From assembly GCA_019694315.1 (NCBI GenBank), contig JAIBCE010000030.1, forward strand, positions 1 to 40,588: DNA of 40,588 nt, read 5' to 3'. The DNA comes from Sandaracinaceae bacterium (GTDB lineage: Bacteria > Myxococcota_A > Polyangia > Polyangiales > Sandaracinaceae). The notes under the pieces were generated by a model. It saw only the letters and a list, made by a program, of their open reading frames with translations, was not told the DNA's origin and searched no databases. A program made the translations under genes and the position numbers. Each line of letters begins with the position of its first letter. The stretch's first letter is position 1. Of the stretch, positions 19,133 to 27,487 are shown piece after piece.

Positions 19133-20680
19133 TCACTCGTGCGCGGCGGCCGCAGCGCGGATCTGTTCGATGGTGAGCGGCGCGCCGTCGGTGTCGACGA
19201 TGCGAACCTCACCCCAGCGCGCGAGCGGCTCCGCGACGACGTTCGCGTCGCCGACGACCACGACGATCCCCTGATCCGGGTGGAGGTGCGCCTGCGCGGC
19301 CGCGAGCGCTTGCGCGGGCGTCACCGCCCGGATCTGCGAGCGATACGTGTCCCAGTAGTCGTCAGGGAGATTGAACAGGCGGAGGTAGCCGACCATCCAC
19401 GCGATGCGTCCGAAGGTGTCGATCTGGAGCGGGAACGAGTCGCTCATGTAGCGCTCGGCGTCCGCGATCTCCTGCTGCGGCGCCTCCTCGTGCACGATGC
19501 GCTGGAGGTGCTCCATGAACGCGTCCATGGCGGGCGCGGTGCGCTGATTGGGCACGGCGGCGCGCGCGCGGAACGGCGAGACGCCGGCGAGCTCGTCGAC
19601 GCTGCTGTACGCGCCGTAGGTGAGGCTGCGTCGCTCGCGCAGATCCATGAAGAGGCGCGAGGCCGCGGAGCCGCCGAGCACCTGGTTCGCGACGTCGAGC
19701 GCCACGAAGTCCGGGTGCGAGCGGGGGATCGTGAGGTTGCCGACCGCGATCACGCTCTGGACGGACCCGGGGCGATGCACGAGCAGGATCTCACGACCCG
19801 TGCGATCGGGGACGGCAGGAAACGTGAGCGCCGGGACGGTGCCGCCGCGCCAGGTGCGGAACGCCCGCTCGACCGAGCGCTGCGAGGCCGCAGGGGTCAC
19901 GGCGCCGACCACCACGAGGAACGCGTTGCTCGGCACGAAGTGCGTGCGATGCCACGCGACCAGGTCGGCGCGCGTGAGGTGCTCGATCGTCGCAGGCGTG
20001 ATGTCCACGTGCGCGTACGGATGGGTGCCGTAGGCGAGACGGTAGAACTCGCGGCGCGCGAGCGTGGCGGGATCCGAGTAGGCCACGGCGAGCCGATCGG
20101 TCTCTCGCGCGCAGAGCCGCTGGATCTCCGCCTCGGCGAAGGCCGGATGCATCGTGATGTCCGCGAGGATCGCGAGCATCGCGTCGAGCTGGTCGGCCGT
20201 GCCGCGGATCTGGAGCGCGATCGAGTCCGCCTCCGCGATCACGTCGAGGCTCGCGCCGATGTACTCGATCGCATCGGCGATGTCGCCGCTGTCGCGGGTC
20301 GAGGTGCCCTGCTTGAGCATCTCGGCGACGAAGCCTGCGAGCCCCGGCAGGTTCTCGGGGTCGCGCGCGAGACCACTGCGGATGACGAGGCGCGCGTACA
20401 CGATGGGCAGCCGATCCGCCTGCACCGTGTCGAGCTCGAGCCCGTTGCGCAGCGTCACGCGGGTCGACGGTGGCAGGTGCACGTCGCGCGGCGCGGCCGA
20501 CTCGGGCGGGGGCTGGCGAGGCGTCGCGGGTGCCTGCTCCTCGGGCGTGGCCTCGACCTCGTCGCCCGTGGTGCTCGTGGTGTCGGTGGTGGTCGTGGTC
20601 TCGCTCGATCCACCGCCGCAGCCCGCCGAGGCGAGCGCGACGATTAGGGCGAGCCACGCTGCGATCGAGGAGCGGCTCAT
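19133..20680 (-). CDS. M16 family peptidase-like lipoprotein without the zinc motif
   Basis: A 515-residue protein of the insulinase/processing-peptidase (M16) fold. The N-terminus 'MSRSSIAAWLALIVALASAGC' is a lipoprotein signal (Cys21), followed by a Thr/Glu-rich linker. In the place of the M16 zinc motif HxxEH it reads 'GLAGFVAEMLKQGTSTRD', so both histidines are missing and catalysis is unlikely. The later M16 half domains are preserved ('LAYGTHPYAHVDITPATIEHLTRADLVAWHRTHFVPSNAFLVVVG', 'GGSAASRLFMDLRERRSLTYGAYSSV'). This is typical of the non-catalytic partner in a two-subunit M16B peptidase. It begins within the last bases of the active-subunit gene (ATGA), so they are translated together. 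Confidence 0.92.
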   Translation of the reverse strand: MSRSSIAAWLALIVALASAGCGGGSSETTTTTDTTSTTGDEVEATPEEQAPATPRQPPPESAAPRDVHLPPSTRVTLRNGLELDTVQADRLPIVYARLVIRSGLARDPENLPGLAGFVAEMLKQGTSTRDSGDIADAIEYIGASLDVIAEADSIALQIRGTADQLDAMLAILADITMHPAFAEAEIQRLCARETDRLAVAYSDPATLARREFYRLAYGTHPYAHVDITPATIEHLTRADLVAWHRTHFVPSNAFLVVVGAVTPAASQRSVERAFRTWRGGTVPALTFPAVPDRTGREILLVHRPGSVQSVIAVGNLTIPRSHPDFVALDVANQVLGGSAASRLFMDLRERRSLTYGAYSSVDELAGVSPFRARAAVPNQRTAPAMDAFMEHLQRIVHEEAPQQEIADAERYMSDSFPLQIDTFGRIAWMVGYLRLFNLPDDYWDTYRSQIRAVTPAQALAAAQAHLHPDQGIVVVVGDANVVAEPLARWGEVRIVDTDGAPLTIEQIRAAAAAHE

Positions 20681-22131
20681 TCGCCACCTCCCGCGGGCGC
20701 CTGCCCGGCAGGCATGACGTCGAGCACCGAGCGGTTCGTCTCCGCGAAGTAGCGCGACGCCACGCGCTGCACGTCGGCGCGCGTGACCGCCAGGTAGCGA
20801 TCGAGCTCACCGCGGATCAGGTTCGCGTCGCCCCAGTACATCTCGAATTCCGCGAGGTTGCGGGCGCGCTCGAGGTTGCCCTGGAGCGAGAAGAGGAAGA
20901 ACGAGCGCACCTGGTTGCGCACGCGCGTCAGCTCTCGCTCGGTGACGCCCTCTCGGCCGATGCGCTCGAGGTGCCCGAACACGAGCGGCTCCACCTCTTG
21001 CGGTGTGTGTCCCTCGGCGACGAGCCCGAAGACCGAGAAGAGATCGGGACCACGGCGATCGTCGGTGCCGGCGCTGATCTCGCTGACGAGCTGACGCTCG
21101 TGCACGAGGTCGCGGTAGAGGCGCGACGACTCGCCGTGCCCGAGGATCAGCGCGAGCATCTCGAGGGCGTAGTGATCGGCCTCGCGGGCAGGCGGGATGT
21201 GCCAGTTCACGTGGAACGCGGGCAGATCGGCGAGGGGATCGACCATGGCGTCGTGACGCTCCGCGGTCTGCGGCTGGATCTCTGGCACCGTGTAGGTGGG
21301 CACCGTGCGCGGCTGGATGTCGTCGAAGTGACGATGCACGAGCGCCATCGCCTCGTCGGCGTCGAAGTCACCCGAGATCGACAGCACCGCGTTGTTGGGC
21401 GCGTAGTACTGCGTCCAGAATTCCTGCACCGCCGTGAGCGGCGCGTTCACGAGGTCCTGCATGTCGCCGATCGTCGAGTGCGCGTAGGGCCAGTAGTCGC
21501 CGTACGACAACTCGTTCGCGCGGAGGAACGAGAGCGCGTAGGGCTGGTTCTCGTAGCTCTGCCGGCGCTCGTCCATGACGACCTCGCGCTGGTTCTCGAA
21601 GTTCTCCTCGGTCACCGCGAGCGAGCGCATGCGATCGGCCTCGAGCCAGAGCCCGAGCTCGAGCTCGTTCGAGGGCAGCGTCTCGAAGTAGTTGGTGCGG
21701 TCGTCGCTCGTGGTGCCGTTCATCGAGCCGCCGCGCTGCGTGATGATCACGAAGTGCTCGCCCTTGCCCACGTTCGCCGAGCCCTGGAACATCATGTGCT
21801 CGAACAGGTGCGCGAAGCCCGAGCGCCCGCGGACCTCGTTGCGCGAGCCCACGTCGTAGTAGACCGCGATGCCCACCGTCGGCACGCTGCGATCGGGGTT
21901 GAGCACCACGCGCAAGCCGCTCGAGAGTCGCTCTCGGCGGATCTCCATGCCCGCGAGGGGCGAGGGAGGCGGAGCGGCATCCGGCTGCGCGCGTCGTGCG
22001 GCCCGCGGCGTCGCGACGGCGCCGATCCCGGCCTCTTGCGCGCAGGCGTGTCCCTCGTCCCCCCCGCGGATCCCCGCAGCGCACGCGAGCGCCGCCGAGA
22101 CCGTGAGGGCTGTCTTCCACCATCGATTCAT
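20677..22131 (-). CDS. M16 family zinc peptidase, catalytic subunit
   Basis: A 484-residue processing-peptidase-like enzyme. ATG 22131, with AGGAG upstream on the minus strand, gives a signal peptide ('KTALTVSAALACAAG', cut near 'HACAQEA'). The zinc site is complete: 'SGFAHLFEHMMFQGS' with H108, E111, H112, and 'ENFENQREVVMDERR' with E188 76 residues on. A second inactive-like domain follows ('HYALEMLALILGHGESSRLYRDLVHERQLVSEI'). Such enzymes degrade or process small proteins in the periplasm. It pairs with the next gene, which lacks the zinc motif, as in other two-subunit M16B pairs. Substrate is unknown. Divergent from cinA. Confidence 0.94.
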   Translation of the reverse strand: MNRWWKTALTVSAALACAAGIRGGDEGHACAQEAGIGAVATPRAARRAQPDAAPPPSPLAGMEIRRERLSSGLRVVLNPDRSVPTVGIAVYYDVGSRNEVRGRSGFAHLFEHMMFQGSANVGKGEHFVIITQRGGSMNGTTSDDRTNYFETLPSNELELGLWLEADRMRSLAVTEENFENQREVVMDERRQSYENQPYALSFLRANELSYGDYWPYAHSTIGDMQDLVNAPLTAVQEFWTQYYAPNNAVLSISGDFDADEAMALVHRHFDDIQPRTVPTYTVPEIQPQTAERHDAMVDPLADLPAFHVNWHIPPAREADHYALEMLALILGHGESSRLYRDLVHERQLVSEISAGTDDRRGPDLFSVFGLVAEGHTPQEVEPLVFGHLERIGREGVTERELTRVRNQVRSFFLFSLQGNLERARNLAEFEMYWGDANLIRGELDRYLAVTRADVQRVASRYFAETNRSVLDVMPAGQAPAGGGE

Positions 22132-22283
22132 GCTGGCTCCTCGCATGCGTTGACCGAACGTTCCGAGCGACATCCTCGGGCCCAGACCGCGGCCCGCAAG
22201 AGCTACCACGGCGGTGACCACGAGCGGGGTTCGACGTTCGAGGACGTTTCCGGTTCCGTGGCGTTGTGAGACATTCGTCCGGG

Positions 22284-23534
22284 ATGACCGTCGCACTCCT
22301 GGCGATCGGGACCGAGCTCAGCCGCGGGGAGCTCGTGAACACCAACTCGAGCTGGCTCGCGGGACGCCTGATCGCGCTCGGTCTCGAGCCCACCGAGCAC
22401 GTCATCGTGCCCGACGAGCTGGGGCGCATCGTGTCCGCGCTCCGCGACCTCGCGGGCCGGCGCGAGGTGATCGTGTCGACGGGCGGGCTCGGCCCCACGA
22501 CCGACGACCTGACCTCCGAGGCAGCTGCCCGCGCGATCGATCGGCCGCTCGTCTCGAACGAGGCGGGGCTCGAGGCGATCCGTCGACGCTTCGCGCTGAT
22601 CGGGCGCCCGATGGGGCCGAGCAACGAGAAGCAAGCGCTCCTGCCCGAGACTGCGACCATGCTGCCCAACTCCGACGGCACGGCGCCGGGCTTCGCCATC
22701 GACGTGGGCCGCGCCCGCGCGTTCTTCCTGCCAGGCGTGCCGCGCGAGATGGAACGCATGTTCGAGGAGCAGGTGGAGCCCGCGCTCGCGCCCCGCGCGA
22801 GCCGCACCACCCACCAGATCCACCTCCGCACGTTCGGTGAGGGCGAGTCGGCGGTGGGCGAGAAGCTGGCGGGGATCGAAGCGGCCCTGCCGGGCATCAC
22901 GATCGGCTATCGCGCGAGCTTTCCCGAGGTCGAGGTCAAGGTCCTCGCGCGGGCCGTCGACGGGTCGCAGGCCGAGGCGCTCGCCGAGCGCGGCGCGGCG
23001 CAGGTGAGAGAGCGGCTCGGCGCGATCGTCTACGGCGAGGGCGACGACTCGTTTCCCGCGTACGTGGGTCGTGTGATGCGTGATCGTGGGCTCACGCTCG
23101 CGCTCGCCGAGTCGTGCACGGGCGGCCTCGCAGGTCAGCTCCTCACCTCGGTGCCGGGCAGCTCGGAGTACGTGCTGCTCGACGCGGTCACGTACTCGAA
23201 CGCGTCCAAGATCCAGCTGCTCGGCGTGCACGCGGAGCTCATCCGCGCGTACGGCGCCGTCAGCGCCGAGGTCGCCACCGAGATGGCCGAGGGCGCGCTG
23301 CGGATCTCGAGCGCGCACCTGGCGGCGTCGATCACGGGCATCGCCGGGCCTGGCGGCGGGACCGACGAGAAGCCCGTCGGAACGGTGTGGCTCGGCCTCG
23401 CGAGGCGCGGAGGAAAGACCGAGAGCCGCCTGCTCAAGCTCGGCGGCAGCCGCGACCGTATCCGCACCATCGCCGCGTTCAGCGCCTTGCGATGGCTCGC
23501 GGACGCCGCGCTCACGCAGCGCCTCGAGCGCTGA
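22284..23534 (+). CDS. cinA: CinA: nicotinamide-nucleotide amidase / competence-damage-inducible protein
   Basis: A 416-residue two-domain CinA. The N-terminal MoeA/MogA-like domain has 'VALLAIGTELSRGELVNTNSSWLA', 'VSTGGLGPTTDDLTSEA' and 'FFLPGVPREMERMFEEQ' (ADP-ribose pyrophosphatase in the family). The C-terminal PncC-like domain has 'LALAESCTGGLAGQLLTSVPGSSEYVLLDAVTYSNASKIQLLGV' and 'SITGIAGPGGGTDEKPVGTVWLGLA', where the catalytic Ser/Thr network sits. NMN deamidation salvages NAD breakdown products. ATG 22284 fits the family; a GTG at 22266 would add six residues. recA follows on the same strand, as in many bacteria, but here with a 360-base gap, hairpins and its own probable operator. 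Confidence 0.95.
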   Translation: MTVALLAIGTELSRGELVNTNSSWLAGRLIALGLEPTEHVIVPDELGRIVSALRDLAGRREVIVSTGGLGPTTDDLTSEAAARAIDRPLVSNEAGLEAIRRRFALIGRPMGPSNEKQALLPETATMLPNSDGTAPGFAIDVGRARAFFLPGVPREMERMFEEQVEPALAPRASRTTHQIHLRTFGEGESAVGEKLAGIEAALPGITIGYRASFPEVEVKVLARAVDGSQAEALAERGAAQVRERLGAIVYGEGDDSFPAYVGRVMRDRGLTLALAESCTGGLAGQLLTSVPGSSEYVLLDAVTYSNASKIQLLGVHAELIRAYGAVSAEVATEMAEGALRISSAHLAASITGIAGPGGGTDEKPVGTVWLGLARRGGKTESRLLKLGGSRDRIRTIAAFSALRWLADAALTQRLER

Positions 23535-23548
23535 TCTACTTTCCGAGA

Positions 23549-23620
23549 ATCTTCGCGCGGCGCGAAGCTTCGGGCTGGCCTCGCGAAGATTCGGAAGTTT
23601 GGGCTGCGGGCTTCGCCCGC
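23549..23620 (+). terminator. Two hairpins after cinA
   Basis: Arms ATCTTCGCG (23549-23557) and CGCGAAGAT (23582-23590), extended by further pairing CCGA/TCGG with bulges, then GCGGGC/GCCCGC (23606-23611 with 23615-23620). A T-run CTTTTTT lies further on at 23641-23647, too far for a textbook terminator. Likely separates cinA from recA. Confidence 0.5.
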
Positions 23621-23756
23621 GCTGGGGACGGAGCTCGGATCTTTTTTGCGCCGACGTGTCAGTCGCGACGAGCCCGTCCCGTCCCCACCACGAGCCGCCC
23701 AGACCAAGCCCGCTCAGCAAACCCGAGCAGGCCGCGGAAAAAACACTGGACGCCGA

Positions 23757-23778
23757 CCACTGAACAAGATATCAGTGG
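23757..23778. promoter_or_regulatory. Candidate LexA/SOS operator upstream of recA
   Basis: Perfect 7-bp arms CCACTGA (23757-23763) and TCAGTGG (23772-23778) with an 8-base spacer, 117 bases before the recA start. It contains CTG-N10-CAG, the spacing of the classic LexA box, and the half site CTGAAC, which on the other strand reads GTTCAG, as in the LexA motif I recall for Myxococcus. The rest of that motif fits only partly. SOS control of recA makes this likely; no binding is shown. Confidence 0.55.
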
Positions 23779-23894
23779 CCAACCTCGCGGTCGTCGTCGG
23801 CCGCGCGGCGCTCTTCGTGCGACCGCCCGTGCGGTCGTTCTGCCGAGCCAGCTCGCCCCTGCCCAGAACGGGAGCGCGAGCAGAAGGATGCGAC

Positions 23895-24985
<1,091 letters not shown>

Positions 24986-24989
<4 letters not shown>

Positions 24990-26065
24990 GCGAGCCGAGC
25001 GCGAACGCGCGGGACAGGAACACGGGCCGGACCAAGCACACGGTGCGGACCGGGGACACGAACAGGACCAGGAGCGCTGCGAGGGCGCAGATCCAGCCAC
25101 GCTGGGTCTGCGCCCTCGTCGCATGCTGCCTCGCAGGCTGGACCGTCGGGACAGCGGCTGCGGGCTGTGGCGGGTCGCCCGTACGTGAGGAGCCGCCGAG
25201 CCCCACCGCCGACGAGCTGGTGCCCGATGGCTTCGAGTCCTGGGTGCGTGTTCGGCCGCGCGCGATCTTCGCCGACGACGCGACCATGCGTGTGGCCGAG
25301 GCGATCGTGCCCGCGGCGAGGCTCGATGCATTCCGCGATCGGCACGGCGTGGAGGTCCGCACGCTCGAGCTGCTCTCGATCGCGTCGTACGCAGACGTGG
25401 GGACGATCGCCCTGGCGTCGGGGCCTTTTCATGCGCACGTGGTGGCGGCCGAGATCGGCCACCGCATGGCGCCGCTCGAGTCGAGCGCCGATCATCCGCT
25501 CGTACGGCGCGCCGGCATCTACCAGCTGCACCGCTTCGAGCTGATCGCGCTGGGGGCCCACGAGCTCGGTCTCGTCGAGGGGCCTCCGGAGCTGTCGGGC
25601 CTGCTGGTCCACACGCGCGATCGCGGTGCACCCACGGGGGCCTCGCCCAGCCGCCTGCGCATGCTCATCGCTGCGGAGTCCGAGGCCCCGTTCCTCGTCG
25701 TGCACCACGGTCGCCCCGAGCTGCCGCCCGGGGGCATCGGCCTCGTCTTGGCGCGCCTCGAGGACGCGGCGCTCGGGATGAGCTCTGCGGGCCCGAGCGA
25801 TCCAGGGGCGCTCGAGCTCAGGGTCTGGCTCTTCGGCGAGTTCCCACCCGGCGTCGACGAGAACCTGCGGACCCTGGTCGCTTCGCTCTCCGAGGCCGAT
25901 CTCGGCCGGGCCGTCGGCCTCGAAGAGGTCGCACGCTCGCTCTCGATCGACACACTCGATCGAGAGGTCCGCATGACCGCCCGGGTGCGCGCCACCACGC
26001 TCGCGCGAGGCCTGCGCGTGCTGCTCGGCGCCGAGATCGAGGAGATGCTCGACGACGCGACGTGA
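24986..26065 (+). CDS. Hypothetical lipoprotein coupled to recA
   Basis: A 359-residue protein starting GTG at 24986, overlapping the recA stop (GTGA). A polar N-terminus of about 38 residues precedes a hydrophobic stretch '[22 protein letters not shown]', so the signal ends in a lipobox-like AAAGC with Cys61. The long leader may mean a later start, but no ATG is seen there. The mature domain has '[54 protein letters not shown]' and '[22 protein letters not shown]', with no motif I recognise. It looks like a folded alpha/beta envelope protein. The link to recA is only positional. Codon usage is like that of its neighbours. Confidence 0.82.
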
Positions 26066-26108
26066 GCTGGGTCGCGCGCCCCCGCAAGCACCGGGTTGGC
26101 CCGAGCTC

Positions 26109-26138
26109 TTTACGCAGGGCGCCGGGGGCGGGTACAAC
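26109..26138 (+). promoter_or_regulatory. Possible sigma70-type promoter
   Basis: TTTACG (26109-26114) and TACAAC (26133-26138) separated by 18 bases, each matching four of six consensus positions. About 50 bases ahead of the lipoprotein start at 26186. Weak by itself. Confidence 0.3.
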
Positions 26139-26185
26139 GCTCGCTTTGCGACGACGTGCGTCGCCGAACGAACGAGGAGCTCGAC

Positions 26186-27229
26186 ATGCTTGGGACGAAG
26201 GTTGCGAACATCGGGAAGAACGCGCTCGGCCTCACCGCCGTCGGCCTCGCGACCCTCGCGAGCGCTTGCGGCGGCGGCGGCGGAACCGACGCAGGGTCCT
26301 CCTCGACCGACGCGTTCGTGGTCAGCGGCGAGGACGCCTCGGGCGGCTACGCGTGCCCGATCCCCGAGTCCCTCGGCGGCTGCGTGGACACCTCGACCCA
26401 AGAGGACGGCTCGGGCACGCCCGACTTCGCGTGTCGCGGTACGCAGACCGCACCGACGCCCGGCGAGTCGATCAGCATCTCCTTCCGCCTCACCGTCTTC
26501 GGCATGGACGGTCAGGTCGCGCGTCGCACGCGCGTGCAGTTCTTCGCCGACAACGACATCACCGACACGTGCACGGCTCCGGCCTGCCAGGAGTTCGAGA
26601 CCGGCATGGACGGCACCTTCTCGCCAGTGATGGCGAACGCGGGTGGCTGGTACGCGTACCGAGTCTTCCAGAACACCACGGGCGGGACGCTCGCCACGCA
26701 GTACACCGACTCGGTGCAGTACAACGAGCTCACGCCCGCGGCCGGGGGCAGCTCGATCGACGGAAACGCCGTCTCGTTCGCGACGCTGAACCTGATCCCG
26801 GCCTCGCTCGGTCTCGAGCGCGAGCCGGGCACCACGATCCTCGCAGGCCGTGTGCAAGACTGCGACGGGACCGACGTCGGCGGAGCCTTCGTGCGCGCGT
26901 TCCGCGCGGACGGCAGCGAGATCCTCGACGCGGGCGAGCTGAGCTCGATCGGCCCGCACTATCGCTTCTTCCGCCGCATCGGCACCGACTCGAACCCGAG
27001 CAACGAGCAGCTCTACACGAACTACGAGGGCCTCTACGCGGCGATGAACATCCCGGCCTCGGACGAGCTCGTGCGCGTCGAGACGTGGGGTCGGGTGGCA
27101 GGCGATACCGCGCCCTCGCTCCTCGGTTGCGAGGCCGTCCGCACCCTCGCCGACGGCGTGACGATCATCAACGTCCAGCCGCTGCGCTCCGACTACGAAG
27201 CAGGCCATCCGTGCGCCCGCTATCTCTGA
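26186..27229 (+). CDS. Hypothetical lipoprotein, Cys-rich, beta-sandwich-like
   Basis: A 347-residue lipoprotein: ATG 26186 has GAGGAG at about 26174-26179, and 'LTAVGLATLASAC' gives the lipobox with Cys28, followed by the Gly/Ser/Thr-rich linker usual for outer-membrane lipoproteins. Two stretches resemble carboxypeptidase-regulatory/Ig-like folds: 'ISISFRLTVFGMDGQVARRTRVQFFADN' with 'FETGMDGTFSPVMANAGGWYAYRVFQ', and 'TILAGRVQDCDGTDVGGAFVRAFRADGSE' with 'GLYAAMNIPASDELVRVETWGRV'. Six or more cysteines occur in the mature part. It ends 'CARYL'. Probably an exposed envelope protein of unknown role. It is followed by a strong hairpin. Confidence 0.83.
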   Translation: MLGTKVANIGKNALGLTAVGLATLASACGGGGGTDAGSSSTDAFVVSGEDASGGYACPIPESLGGCVDTSTQEDGSGTPDFACRGTQTAPTPGESISISFRLTVFGMDGQVARRTRVQFFADNDITDTCTAPACQEFETGMDGTFSPVMANAGGWYAYRVFQNTTGGTLATQYTDSVQYNELTPAAGGSSIDGNAVSFATLNLIPASLGLEREPGTTILAGRVQDCDGTDVGGAFVRAFRADGSEILDAGELSSIGPHYRFFRRIGTDSNPSNEQLYTNYEGLYAAMNIPASDELVRVETWGRVAGDTAPSLLGCEAVRTLADGVTIINVQPLRSDYEAGHPCARYL

Positions 27230-27263
27230 GCCAGACGCCACACTGACGCAGCGCGTCGTGCAC

Positions 27264-27292
27264 AAGAGAGGGACCCACACGGTCCCTCTCTT
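27264..27292 (+). terminator. 12-bp hairpin terminator
   Basis: Perfect arms AAGAGAGGGACC (27264-27275) and GGTCCCTCTCTT (27281-27292) with CACAC loop, 35 bases after the lipoprotein stop, then CGTTCCGTC. Outer stem and tail match the hairpin at 13474-13503. Confidence 0.8.
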
Positions 27293-27487
27293 CGTTCCGT
27301 CACGATGGGCTTTGCCTCTCTCGCGTTCCGTGCTCTCATCGGCCCCGTCGGAGCGTGTCGTGGGGCGAAAACACGAGACGCTACGGCACCCGAGGAGGCC
27401 GCGGTTCCAGAGCGCGCTCGACCCGTCGAGACGCGATCGCACTGCGGGACGACGGGATCGCGGAGTGGCGATCCCAGTGGAGGAACG

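Noticed and set aside
22154..22163. CCGAACGTTC-like palindrome between the M16 genes and cinA as an operator
   Set aside because: Eight-base palindrome core only; no second copy found near the other genes.
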